This document shows positions 34,691 to 42,969 of a DNA stretch of 64,000 nucleotides, piece by piece. The notes below the pieces were generated by a model that did not search any database, was not told the DNA's origin, and was given only the letters and a program-made list of their open reading frames with translations. The translations under genes and the position numbers were made by a program. Source of the stretch: Stutzerimonas stutzeri. Its GTDB lineage: Bacteria > Pseudomonadota > Gammaproteobacteria > Pseudomonadales > Pseudomonadaceae. Position 1 is the first letter of the stretch; each line of letters opens with the position of its first letter. The stretch spans positions 62,001 to 126,000 of the forward strand of contig DDVX01000016.1 in assembly GCA_002345575.1 (NCBI GenBank), read 5' to 3'.

Positions 34691-35575
34691 TCATAAACTT
34701 TTCCGGGTAAAGGCCAGAACCTCACTATCAGCCACCGGCACCAATTCCGGGTGCTGCCAGCCAGCCACTTCGCCCACACCGATCACCAGCAACCCTCCGG
34801 GCGCAAGGCGCTCGGCCAAGCGATTGAGGATTTCTCGGCGACGCCAGCGGCGGAAGTAGATCAACAGGTTCTGACAAAAAATGACGTCCATATCGGACAT
34901 TGGTGCACCGGCCAGCTCCAGTACGTTGAGTCTGGCGAAGCACACACGTGCCGCCAGGCTGGTTACCACTTGAAACCGCTCATCTGGCAGGGTTTGAAAA
35001 TAACGCTCACGCAACTCTGGCTCTACCTGCTCCATCCGCCGGGCGCCGTAAATGCCGACACGCGACCGCTCCAGAGCACTGAGACTGATATCCGTCCCGG
35101 TCACTCCGTAACAGGTTTGCCCAACGCTGGTAGCTAATGACTCAGCGGCACAGATGGCTAGCGAATAGGTTTCCTCGCCACTAGAGCAGCCGACACTCCA
35201 TAGCGCCCATGGTCGGGAAGCATCACGGCTTGCCTGACGCTGCCGAATGTAGTCACTAAGCAGCGTGAATGAAGGAGGATGACGGAAGAAGCGGGTTTCC
35301 TGAATGGTCAGCCGATCCATCAGCATCGACCACTCCACTGCGCCCCGAGCGCCGGCAGTGACCTGGCTGTAGTAGCTGGCGTAATCGGCAGCGCCGATTT
35401 CACGCATGCGAGCGCTCAGATTCGCCTGTAGAAATGACCGACGCTGCTCGGAAACCACCATGCCGGATCGCTCTTCGAGCAAGGCCTGCCACTCGCGAAA
35501 CTCCGCTAACGACATATCGGCCAAGGGTCTCAGTGACCAGTCAGTACTTGGCTGCATGCCCTGCCCCTCACTCAT
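34691..35575 (-). CDS. pilK: PilK, CheR-like receptor methyltransferase
   Basis: 294 residues. The CheR N-terminal helical domain (FREWQALLEERSGMVVSEQR) is followed by the SAM-binding domain with RLTIQETRFFRHPPSF, WSVGCSSGEETYSLAI, TDISLSALE and IFCQNLLIYF. It adds methyl groups from SAM to the receptor PilJ, opposing ChpB. It lies 38 bp behind pilJ and overlaps the longer chpA start by 4 bases. The PilJ-PilK-ChpA order is that of P. aeruginosa. Confidence 0.94.
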   Translation of the reverse strand: MSEGQGMQPSTDWSLRPLADMSLAEFREWQALLEERSGMVVSEQRRSFLQANLSARMREIGAADYASYYSQVTAGARGAVEWSMLMDRLTIQETRFFRHPPSFTLLSDYIRQRQASRDASRPWALWSVGCSSGEETYSLAICAAESLATSVGQTCYGVTGTDISLSALERSRVGIYGARRMEQVEPELRERYFQTLPDERFQVVTSLAARVCFARLNVLELAGAPMSDMDVIFCQNLLIYFRRWRRREILNRLAERLAPGGLLVIGVGEVAGWQHPELVPVADSEVLAFTRKSL

Positions 35576-35613
35576 GAACGTCTACGGCGGCCATTAGCGA
35601 CCGCCGTGCCCCA

Positions 35614-37662
35614 TCAGGCCTGGTCCTGGGTTTCCGGCAAGGTGAAGCCGGAAACCGAGTGCCGCATCTCGTTGGCCATCTTCGCGAGATTACCAATGCT
35701 CTTGGCGGTCGCTGTGGTGCCCGAAGAAGTCTGCGAGGTAATTTCCTGAATCACGTTCATGGTGTTGGAGATATGGCCGGCAGACGAAGCCTGCTGACGG
35801 GCGGCGTTGGAGATGTTCTGAATCAGTGCCGCAAGGCTCTTGGATACCTTCTCGATCTCCTCCAGGGCGACACCGGCGTCCTGCGCCAGGCGTGCACCGC
35901 GGACCACTTCGGAGGTGGTCTGCTCCATCGAGATGACCGCTTCGTTGGTGTCGGTCTGGATCGTCTTAACCAGTGCCTCAATCTGCTTGGTTGCCGCCGA
36001 GGAACGTTCCGCTAGGCGCTGAACCTCGTCCGCAACCACCGCAAAGCCTCGACCAGCGTCACCGGCCATGGAAGCCTGGATCGCGGCGTTCAAGGCGAGG
36101 ATGTTGGTCTGGTCGGCAATGTCGTTAATCAGGCTAACGATGTCACCGATCTCCTGGGACGATTCGCCCAGACGCTTGATTCGCTTTGAAGTGTCCTGGA
36201 TCTGCTCGCGGATGTTATCCATGCCGGTGATGGTGTTATGCACCACCTCGTTGCCCTTGTTGGCGATCGCTACCGAACGTTCCGCTACCGCAGAGGATTC
36301 GGCGGCGTTCGCCGATACCTGGTCAATCGACACCGCCATTTCGTTGATCGCCGCAGAGGCACCGGCAATTTCCTGAGCCTGGTGTTCGGAAGCTTCGGCC
36401 AAGTGCATTGCTGTGGCCTGGGTTTCCTGGGCAGCGCCGGATACCTGAACGGCTGTCTGGTTGATTGTCTCCACCAGATCGCGCAGCTGGTCAATGGAGT
36501 AGTTGATCGAGTCGGCAATGGCGCCGGTGAAGTCTTCGGTAACTGTTGCAGCCACAGTAAGGTCACCGTCGGCAAGGTCACCGATTTCATCGAGCAGACG
36601 TAGAATAGCCGTCTGGTTACGCTCGTTCTTTTCTGCCGTTTCGGTCAGTCGACGACGTGCTTCCTGAACCATGACCAGACCGATCAACAAGATCGATGCC
36701 AGCGCCAATGCGCCGAGCACGTATCCAGCCAAGGTGTTGATGTAGCGGGCATCCGCACGAGCCTGCAGACCTGCGGTCAGCGCCGAGCTTTTGTCGAGCA
36801 GCGTCTGCGAAACCTCGAAGATGCTATTGGACGATTCACGTACCTGGAACAGCTCTGGAGAGGTTTCCAGAATCTCGTCCACAGAACCGGAAACGAACTG
36901 GAACAGCTCGGAAATCGCGCCCAGTCGCTCCAAGGCTTCTTCATCACTGACACTGGTGATGCCCATGGCTACGTTGCCTTCGAGCATTCCGTTGAGTACT
37001 CGACCGAACAAGCTGGCATCACGCCCGAACATGTCAGCCGCCTGAACCGAGTCCTGGTCACCGGAGAGAACCTTGTTCACCGAGCCGAGAATACGTTCGG
37101 CCAGCAGTGACTGACGCTGAGCAACGGAAACCTGAATGGCAGGGGCTCCACCCTCGATGAGGATATCGACTACCTCTTCATACTCCACCTGCAGCTGCGG
37201 AATGGTTTCAGCGAGGGTCGCAGCAACCTGGTGCAGGGACAATACGGTCTGCTCACTGGCCAAGATGGCATCGGTGTTCTGCCGCAAGGTATCCCAGTCC
37301 TGCTGCACTGCAGCAATCTCGCTCTGCAGCGACTGAGGAACGGCGGGCAGGCCGATACTAGTGTCGCCCTGAGCCAAATAACCCCAGCGACGGCTGAAAT
37401 CGTTACGCGCGCCTCTCAACGATTCAAACGCTTCAGGTTTGCCTGCGGCCGCTTCCACCGCGTCCTTCGCGATGTGCTGAGAGAGAACTCGCAGCTCGCC
37501 CGCGTGTCCGATGTATTCACTGTCGTAGTCGGCCTGAGTGCTGACATAGGCGAAGTTGACGAACAACAGCACCATCGACACGATCAGGGTAATAAACAGA
37601 CCAGCAATTAGCGTGTTGCTACGCACACCGGACAACAGAGCACTTACGTTCATTTTTTTCAT
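35614..37662 (-). CDS. pilJ: PilJ, methyl-accepting chemoreceptor for twitching motility
   Basis: 682 residues. A transmembrane helix near residues 18-38 (IAGLFITLIVSMVLLFVNFA) and a second near 305-325 (YVLGALALASILLIGLVMVQ) enclose a periplasmic sensor of two PilJ-type helical modules. A HAMP-like region and the long coiled-coil signalling domain follow, with the hairpin tip around DIADQTNILALNAAIQASMA and FAVVADEVQRLAERS. It passes pilus or surface input to ChpA through PilI and ChpC. It is 80 bp after pilI, in operon order. Confidence 0.95.
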   Translation of the reverse strand: MKKMNVSALLSGVRSNTLIAGLFITLIVSMVLLFVNFAYVSTQADYDSEYIGHAGELRVLSQHIAKDAVEAAAGKPEAFESLRGARNDFSRRWGYLAQGDTSIGLPAVPQSLQSEIAAVQQDWDTLRQNTDAILASEQTVLSLHQVAATLAETIPQLQVEYEEVVDILIEGGAPAIQVSVAQRQSLLAERILGSVNKVLSGDQDSVQAADMFGRDASLFGRVLNGMLEGNVAMGITSVSDEEALERLGAISELFQFVSGSVDEILETSPELFQVRESSNSIFEVSQTLLDKSSALTAGLQARADARYINTLAGYVLGALALASILLIGLVMVQEARRRLTETAEKNERNQTAILRLLDEIGDLADGDLTVAATVTEDFTGAIADSINYSIDQLRDLVETINQTAVQVSGAAQETQATAMHLAEASEHQAQEIAGASAAINEMAVSIDQVSANAAESSAVAERSVAIANKGNEVVHNTITGMDNIREQIQDTSKRIKRLGESSQEIGDIVSLINDIADQTNILALNAAIQASMAGDAGRGFAVVADEVQRLAERSSAATKQIEALVKTIQTDTNEAVISMEQTTSEVVRGARLAQDAGVALEEIEKVSKSLAALIQNISNAARQQASSAGHISNTMNVIQEITSQTSSGTTATAKSIGNLAKMANEMRHSVSGFTLPETQDQA

Positions 37663-37742
37663 TATCCGGCCCCCGCCTGGACCACCCTACGTTCTACGTT
37701 TCCTTGCACAACCAAAAGGCCAGCATCGCCGACCCGCCTAAA

Positions 37743-38279
37743 TCAATACGCCACGTCTAGGAATTCCTGATGCACAGCCAGCGCATGCGGACTGAAGACC
37801 AGCCAGGGCTGCTCGCGCTGGAAGACACCATGTATAAAGGGTTGAATCGATGCCTCGACTGGTGGCAACTGTTCGGAAAAGGCATCTACCGGAAAGTGCT
37901 GCATACCGAACACTTCATCTATCGTTAGCCCGGCAAACACGTCCTGATGATCGACCACCAGCACCCGCCGTTGCTTACGCAGTGGCGACAGCTCCAATCC
38001 AAAATAACCGCATAGGTCCATGATCGGTAATAGCCTGCCGCGCACGTTGGCCACACCCTTTACCCAGCTCTTCACTCCGGGCAACAGCGTGTAACGCGGC
38101 TCATGCAGTATCTCGCCGACCTCCCCCATAGGCGCGACGAACAACCGCTCACCCATTCGAAACCCAATCCCCGCCCAAGTCTTCACAGCTTCCTGCTGGG
38201 AAGGCAGTCCTGCTGCTAGCCCCCGGCAACGCGCATCGATTTCCAGAAGTCGCTGAAACGGTGTTGGCCTGTCCGACAT
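37743..38279 (-). CDS. pilI: PilI, CheW-like adaptor
   Basis: 178 residues from the ATG at 38279, the size known for PilI. It is a single CheW domain (GIGFRMGERLFVAPMGEVGE, VKGVANVRGRLLPIMDLCGYF, VLVVDHQDVFAGLTIDEVFGM) linking PilJ to ChpA. An in-frame stretch reaching back to 38330 would overlap pilH and is not needed; AAGGGAAG upstream of 38279 is an acceptable SD. The pilH stop is 40 bp upstream. Confidence 0.93.
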   Translation of the reverse strand: MSDRPTPFQRLLEIDARCRGLAAGLPSQQEAVKTWAGIGFRMGERLFVAPMGEVGEILHEPRYTLLPGVKSWVKGVANVRGRLLPIMDLCGYFGLELSPLRKQRRVLVVDHQDVFAGLTIDEVFGMQHFPVDAFSEQLPPVEASIQPFIHGVFQREQPWLVFSPHALAVHQEFLDVAY

Positions 38280-38319
38280 GCTGCCACTTCCCTTCGTCCG
38301 GTTTGCAGGTCTGCCAGAT

Positions 38320-38685
38320 TTAGCCCGCAAGTACCGCGTTGAGGGTCTTCAGCAGTGTTGCTTCGTCCACGGGCTTGGTCAGGTAATCCTTGGCGCCCTG
38401 GCGCTTTCCCCAAACCTTATCGGTTTCCTGATCCTTGGTGGTCACAATGATTACAGGAATGTGACTGGTTTCAGCATCTTTGGTCAGCTGGCGGGTAGCC
38501 TGAAAACCATTAAGGCCCGGCATCACGATATCCATCAAAACGACATCGGGCTTTTCTTGACGGGCAAGCGCCACGCCATCTGCACCGTTTTCAGCTTTGA
38601 GAACGGAATGGCCATGCTTTTCCAGCATGGCGGCCAGTTTGTACATTTCAGTTGGCGAGTCATCAACAATCAAAACGCGAGCCAT
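38320..38685 (-). CDS. pilH: PilH, response regulator of twitching motility
   Basis: 121-residue stand-alone receiver: ARVLIVDDSPTEMYKLAAML, phospho-acceptor aspartate in PDVVLMDIVMPGLNGFQATR, threonine in VIIVTTKDQETD and lysine in KDYLTKPVDE. In P. aeruginosa PilH opposes PilG, favouring retraction or acting as a phosphate sink, and so influences cAMP. It is 44 bp after pilG in the operon. No output domain. Confidence 0.95.
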   Translation of the reverse strand: MARVLIVDDSPTEMYKLAAMLEKHGHSVLKAENGADGVALARQEKPDVVLMDIVMPGLNGFQATRQLTKDAETSHIPVIIVTTKDQETDKVWGKRQGAKDYLTKPVDEATLLKTLNAVLAG

Positions 38686-38729
38686 GGTCTCTCCCCAAAT
38701 AAGGCATCAGCGGCACACAGGGCCGAATT

Positions 38730-39137
38730 TCAGGATACTTGTTCTATTGGCACAAAGTCAGGCACATGGGCCTTGATCGCACCAAGCAATTCTTCTTTGC
38801 TGAACGGCTTTGTAAGATACTGATCCGACCCCACGATGCGGCCCTTGGCCTTGTCGAACAAGCCATCTTTGGAAGACAGCATGATCACCGGAGTAGCCTT
38901 GAAGGAACTGTTGTTCTTGATCAGCGCACAGGTCTGATAACCATCAAGCCTAGGCATCATGATGTCGACGAAGATGATGCGCGGATGGGTATCCGCGATC
39001 TTGGCGAGCGCATCAAAGCCATCCACCGCCGTGATCACGTCGCAACCTACTTTCTTCAGCAGCGTTTCGGCGGTACGGCGAATCGTTTTCGAATCGTCGA
39101 TCACCATGACCTTCAAGCCTTCAGAGTGCTCTTCCAT
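38730..39137 (-). CDS. pilG: PilG, response regulator of twitching motility
   Basis: 135-residue receiver: LKVMVIDDSKTIRRTAETLL, phospho-acceptor aspartate in RIIFVDIMMPRLDGYQTC, serine in PVIMLSSKDGLFD and lysine in DQYLTKPFSKEEL. In P. aeruginosa PilG promotes pilus extension and activates the adenylate cyclase CyaB. It is the first gene of the pilGHIJK-chpABC operon, divergent from gshB, with 235 bp between the starts that carry a repeated 19-mer. Confidence 0.95.
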   Translation of the reverse strand: MEEHSEGLKVMVIDDSKTIRRTAETLLKKVGCDVITAVDGFDALAKIADTHPRIIFVDIMMPRLDGYQTCALIKNNSSFKATPVIMLSSKDGLFDKAKGRIVGSDQYLTKPFSKEELLGAIKAHVPDFVPIEQVS

Positions 39138-39187
39138 TTCGCCCTACCATGCCTCGGTGAGTCGTAGTTTATCGTTGTTTCAGCGCG

Positions 39188-39263
39188 CTACAGGCCATGC
39201 TATCGATGGGCCATACACAATCGCCGAGTCTTTTTAGCACACTCCTACAGGCCACGCTATCGA
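39188..39263. repeat. Pair of 19-bp direct repeats in the pilG-gshB divergent region
   Basis: CTACAGGCCATGCTATCGA (39188-39206) and CTACAGGCCACGCTATCGA (39245-39263) agree at 18 of 19 positions with a 57-bp period. They lie between divergent promoters of the Pil-Chp operon and gshB, about 50 and 110 bp from the pilG start. A duplicated regulator-binding site is possible, since 57 bp is close to a whole number of helical turns (5.4). Confidence 0.5.
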
Positions 39264-39372
39264 CCAGGAAAGGAGCTGGATTTTCCTTGACCCAGCGCAC
39301 AACCAGCGCCAATCTGCGTCGACATTTCGAGCCCTGCAGCTTCGTACAACTTTAATTGCCGGAGAACCTCAC

Positions 39373-40323
39373 ATGACTGTTCGCATTGGGATCATCATGG
39401 ATCCGATTGCGCAGATCGCGTTCAAGAAAGACAGCTCCCTCGCCATGCTGTTGGCCGCCCAGGCCCGCAACTGGACTCTCTACTACATGGAGCAGCGCGA
39501 TCTTTACCAGCTTGGCGGCCAGGCACGTGCGCGAATGCGTGCATTGCAGGTATTCGATGACCCGCAACACTGGTATGAAACCGGCGAAGAAACAGACGCT
39601 TCATTGGGCGAGCTCGACGTGATCCTGATGCGCAAGGACCCGCCCTTCAATGGCGAGTTCGTCTACAGCACCTACCTGCTGGAAATGGCCGAGCGCGACG
39701 GCGCGCTGGTGGTCAACAGTCCACGGAGTCTGCGCGACTGCAACGAAAAGTTCTTCGCCACGCAATTTCCGCAATGCACTCCGCCAACCCTGGTTAGCCG
39801 GCGCGCGGATATTCTCCGCGAGTTCGCCCGCGAGCAGCAGGATGTCATTCTAAAGCCACTGGACGAGATGGGAGGCGCCTCGATCTTCCGTCACCGCGAG
39901 GGTGATCCCAATCTCTCGGTAATCCTCGAAACCCTCACCGAGCACGGCGCCCGCCAGATCATGGCGCAGCGCTATATCCCGGAAATCAAGGACGGCGACA
40001 AACGCATCCTGATGATCGACGGCGAACCAATTCCCTATTGCCTGGCGCGTATTCCTGCCGCCGGCGAAACCCGTGGCAACCTCGCCGCAGGTGGTCGCGG
40101 CGTAGCCCAGCCACTGTCGGATCGCGACCGCGAGATCGCCGCCATCATCGGTCCGGAGCTACGCAAGCGCGGCCTGCTTTTCGTGGGCCTGGACGTGATC
40201 GGCGACTATCTCACCGAAATCAACATCACCAGCCCTACCTGCATTCGCGAGATCGACAACGCATTCGATACCCAAATCGGCGAGCGCCTGATGGATGCAA
40301 TCGCCCAGAAGCTGCAGCGCTGA
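39373..40323 (+). CDS. gshB: Glutathione synthetase
   Basis: ATP-grasp enzyme that joins gamma-glutamylcysteine and glycine. The 316-residue product has the usual length and motifs: MTVRIGIIMDPIAQIAFKKD, MRKDPPFNGEFVYSTYLLE, NSPRSLRDCNEKFFATQFPQ, KPLDEMGGASIFR, RILMIDGEPIPYCLAR and EINITSPTCIREID. GGAG 7 bases before the ATG is a good SD. It starts the gshB-tonB3-algH-ruvX-pyrRBC' run, the same order as in P. aeruginosa, although REP-like hairpins follow it. Confidence 0.97.
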   Translation: MTVRIGIIMDPIAQIAFKKDSSLAMLLAAQARNWTLYYMEQRDLYQLGGQARARMRALQVFDDPQHWYETGEETDASLGELDVILMRKDPPFNGEFVYSTYLLEMAERDGALVVNSPRSLRDCNEKFFATQFPQCTPPTLVSRRADILREFAREQQDVILKPLDEMGGASIFRHREGDPNLSVILETLTEHGARQIMAQRYIPEIKDGDKRILMIDGEPIPYCLARIPAAGETRGNLAAGGRGVAQPLSDRDREIAAIIGPELRKRGLLFVGLDVIGDYLTEINITSPTCIREIDNAFDTQIGERLMDAIAQKLQR

Positions 40324-40337
40324 GGCAGGACACCGCC

Positions 40338-40420
40338 GAAGCTTGCGGCCTTCAGGCTTAACGCTGTTTTATGACCGACCTAACAGCTTTGCGCTTGAAG
40401 CTTGCGGCTTCAGGCGCAAA
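40338..40420. repeat. REP-like hairpin elements between gshB and tonB3
   Basis: The 19-mer GAAGCTTGCGGCTTCAGGC (40397-40415) recurs with one extra base at 40338-40357. Around the second copy a 14-bp stem forms: TTTGCGCTTGAAGC (40388-40401), loop TTGCG, GCTTCAGGCGCAAA (40407-40420), one G-T type mismatch. A shorter relative, GCTTGAAGC, occurs before algH near 41391-41399. The family seems to be dispersed intergenic DNA. Confidence 0.6.
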
Positions 40421-40459
40421 GTCGGCAGACTGCGCGCACTTCGAATCGACTGAAATGCG

Positions 40460-41356
40460 ATGAACGCTGCTACACGCCAACCTGCTCCCGTCAGCCCCGG
40501 TGTCCGCCCTGCGGATCGCCTCGGCTTTACCCTGTTTCTCGCCGCTGTGCTGCATGCCGCGCTTATCCTGGGCCTCGGCTTTACGCTGGCCGAACCCAAT
40601 TCGATCAGCAAGACGCTGGAAATCACCCTCTCCACCTTCAAGAGCGAAGAGAAACCCAAGGAAGCCGACTTCCTCGCCCAAGACAATCAACAGGGCAGCG
40701 GCACCCTGGAGCACAAAGCCGCACCGAAAACCCGCGAGCAGGCGCCCTTCCAGGACACCGAGGTGCGCAAGGTCACGCCGGCCGCCGCACCGCCGCCGAG
40801 CAACCGCAGCGAAGCGCCGAAGACCGCCATAGCCACGCGTGCTCCGCAACCGGAAAAAACTCCGGACACGCCGCAGAAGAACAAACCGCAACCCCAGAGC
40901 CCGCCAGCCCCGACCTTCGACAGTTCGCAACTGAGCGCCGAGATCGCCAGCCTCGAAGCACAGCTGTCGCAGGACATCCAGCAATACGCCAAGCGCCCGC
41001 GTGTCAGCCGCCAGAACACTGCAGCCACCATGCGCGACATCAGCGCTTGGTATCGCGACGAGTGGCGCAAGAAGGTCGAGCGGATTGGCAACCTAAACTA
41101 CCCCGAAGAAGCCCGTCGCCAACGTATCCACGGCAGCCTGCGGATGCTGGTGGTCGTGGACCGCAACGGCAGTGTGCAGGAACTGCGGGTTCTGGAGTCC
41201 TCGGGGTACCCCGTGTTGGACGAGGCCGCCATGCGGATTGTCCGGCTCTCGGCGCCCTTCGCCCCATTTACCGGCGAGCTTGCAAAGAGTTTCGATCAGG
41301 TGGAAATCATCAGGACCTGGCGCTTCGAGCGCGGCGACCGGCTGTCGAGCCAGTAA
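40460..41356 (+). CDS. tonB3: TonB-family energy transducer (TonB3 position)
   Basis: 298 residues. A single N-terminal membrane anchor (LGFTLFLAAVLHAALILGLGF, residues 21-41) precedes a long proline- and charge-rich periplasmic spacer (EEKPKEAD, AAPPPSNRSEAPK, PEKTPDTPQKNKPQPQSPPA). The C-terminal TonB domain runs from about residue 205: YRDEWRKKVERIGNLNYPEE, HGSLRMLVVVDRNGSVQELR and SSGYPVLDEAAMRIVRLSAPF. No exbB/exbD are adjacent. The P. aeruginosa gene in the same place, tonB3, is needed for normal twitching and pilus assembly, which suits the neighbouring Pil-Chp operon. Confidence 0.88.
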   Translation: MNAATRQPAPVSPGVRPADRLGFTLFLAAVLHAALILGLGFTLAEPNSISKTLEITLSTFKSEEKPKEADFLAQDNQQGSGTLEHKAAPKTREQAPFQDTEVRKVTPAAAPPPSNRSEAPKTAIATRAPQPEKTPDTPQKNKPQPQSPPAPTFDSSQLSAEIASLEAQLSQDIQQYAKRPRVSRQNTAATMRDISAWYRDEWRKKVERIGNLNYPEEARRQRIHGSLRMLVVVDRNGSVQELRVLESSGYPVLDEAAMRIVRLSAPFAPFTGELAKSFDQVEIIRTWRFERGDRLSSQ

Positions 41357-41429
41357 GCTGGCATCCAACTGCCGGCCCGCGACTGTTTTGAAGCTTGAAG
41401 CCGCCACGCCGAAGCCCGAAACTAGCGAC

Positions 41430-41999
41430 ATGAATACCTCCGTCTCGACTTATCTCAAGCACCACTTCCTGATCGCCATGCCACACATGGTCGATCCTCG
41501 CTTTGCCCAGACATTGATCTATCTGGTCGAGCACAATCAGGACGGCGCCATGGGGCTGGTTGTGAACCGCCCAAACGGGCTGAGTCTCGCCGATATTCTC
41601 GAACAGTTACGCGCCGACGAGCCACCAACCACTCTCAGCCAGTCGCTGCCGATCTTTTCCGGTGGTCCGGTGCAGGTTGATCGTGGTTTCGTACTGCACC
41701 CGGCCGACGCCCGCTTTCAAGCAACGCTCGCGCTGGGTTCACTGGGCATGACAACTTCTCAGGATGTGCTGTTCGCCATCGCCGATGGCCAAGGCCCACA
41801 GCGTCACCTCATCGCCCTTGGCTATGCCGGCTGGGAGCCGGGCCAACTGGATGCAGAGCTGGTGGAAAACGCCTGGCTGAGCTGCCCAGCCCAGCCGGAG
41901 ATTCTCTTCGACCTTCCCCATGATCAGCGCCTAGAAGCTGCCGCCGCATCCCTGGGCGTTGACCTAAGCCGGCTTAGCAGCCAAGTCGGCCACGCATGA
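41430..41999 (+). CDS. algH: YqgE/AlgH family protein
   Basis: 189 residues from the ATG at 41430, the length of Pseudomonas AlgH. Family blocks are intact: LKHHFLIAMPHMVDPRFAQT, VEHNQDGAMGLVVNRPNG, IFSGGPVQVDRGFVLHP, HLIALGYAGWEPGQLDAELVE and NAWLSCPA. AlgH was named for an effect on alginate expression, but its biochemical role is unclear. Its stop overlaps the ruvX start (ATGA), a pairing conserved across proteobacteria. The SD before 41430 is weak. An open stretch upstream to 41172 overlaps tonB3 and is not coding in this frame. Confidence 0.95.
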   Translation: MNTSVSTYLKHHFLIAMPHMVDPRFAQTLIYLVEHNQDGAMGLVVNRPNGLSLADILEQLRADEPPTTLSQSLPIFSGGPVQVDRGFVLHPADARFQATLALGSLGMTTSQDVLFAIADGQGPQRHLIALGYAGWEPGQLDAELVENAWLSCPAQPEILFDLPHDQRLEAAAASLGVDLSRLSSQVGHA

Positions 42000-42424
42000 G
42001 TACATTGCGCCTGCTGCTCGGCTTCGACTACGGCACCAAGCAGATTGGCGTCGCTGTTGGCCAGATGATTACTGGTCAGGCTCGAGAACTGTGCGTCCTC
42101 AAAGCACGCGATGGCGTACCCGACTGGAACCAGATTGAGGCGCTGCTGCGCGAGTGGCAACCCGATGCCCTGGTAGTCGGTCTGCCACTGAACATGGATG
42201 GCACGCCCAGCGAAATGAGCGCCCGCGCAGAGAAGTTCGCCCGACGCCTGAATGGTCGCTTCAATCTGCCGGTGCATACCCATGACGAGCGCTTGACCAC
42301 CTACGAGGCCAAGGGCGAACGCTTGCGCTCAGGTCAGAACGACGGTTTCCGCGCGCGCCCAGTGGACGCTCTCGCCGCCGCCCTTTTACTGGAAGGCTGG
42401 CTGACTGCCCAGCCCAAGGCCTGA
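41996..42424 (+). CDS. ruvX: Putative pre-16S rRNA nuclease / Holliday junction resolvase-like RuvX (YqgF)
   Basis: 142-residue RNase H-fold protein with the catalytic-type residues of the family: LGFDYGTKQIGVAVGQ, LVVGLPLNMDGTPSEMS, VHTHDERLTTYEA and VDALAAALLLEGWL. YqgF proteins process the 5' end of 16S rRNA and were earlier proposed as resolvases. It is translationally coupled to algH and 22 bp ahead of pyrR. Confidence 0.95.
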   Translation: MSTLRLLLGFDYGTKQIGVAVGQMITGQARELCVLKARDGVPDWNQIEALLREWQPDALVVGLPLNMDGTPSEMSARAEKFARRLNGRFNLPVHTHDERLTTYEAKGERLRSGQNDGFRARPVDALAAALLLEGWLTAQPKA

Positions 42425-42446
42425 AACGGCTTTTCAAGGAGACACC

Positions 42447-42959
42447 ATGGCCCTGCCCAACCCCGAACAATTGCTACCCGAAATGGCCGCCGCGCTCGAT
42501 TTGCACCTGAGCAGCCACGGCATCGAGCAACCCCGCTTCATCGGCATCCGCACCGGCGGCATCTGGGTAGCCCAGGCCTTGCTGGCATTGCGCGGCAAGG
42601 ACGAGGCAATGGGTATTCTCGACGTGTCCTTCTATCGCGATGACTTTACCCAGAACGGCCTGCATCCGCAGGTCCGCCCCTCCGAGCTGCCCTTCGAAAT
42701 CGAAGGCCAACATCTGGTGGTCATCGATGACGTCCTGATGAGTGGCCGCACCATCCGCGCTGCGCTGAACGAGCTCTTCGACTACGGCCGGCCGGCCAGC
42801 GTCAGCCTGGTCTGCCTGCTCGACCTCAACGCGCGCGAGCTGCCGATCAGGCCGGACGTGGTCGGCGCCACGCTGTCACTGGCGCCCGAGCAGCGTGTAA
42901 AGCTGCTCGGGCCGACGCCACTTGCTCTCGAATACAAGACCCTCGCTCCCGCCAACTGA
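42447..42959 (+). CDS. pyrR: PyrR-type bifunctional regulator / uracil phosphoribosyltransferase
   Basis: 170 residues. The PRPP-binding loop LVVIDDVLMSGRTIRAALNE is intact, preceded by FIGIRTGGIWVAQALLAL and YRDDFTQ, followed by VSLVCLLDLNARELPIRPDV. In Bacillus PyrR binds pyr mRNA for attenuation. In Pseudomonas it sits ahead of pyrB and is proposed to regulate pyrimidine genes, but I see no clear attenuator between pyrR and pyrB (10 bp). GGAG precedes the ATG by 8 bases. Confidence 0.95.
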   Translation: MALPNPEQLLPEMAAALDLHLSSHGIEQPRFIGIRTGGIWVAQALLALRGKDEAMGILDVSFYRDDFTQNGLHPQVRPSELPFEIEGQHLVVIDDVLMSGRTIRAALNELFDYGRPASVSLVCLLDLNARELPIRPDVVGATLSLAPEQRVKLLGPTPLALEYKTLAPAN

Positions 42960-42969
42960 GACACTTTCG

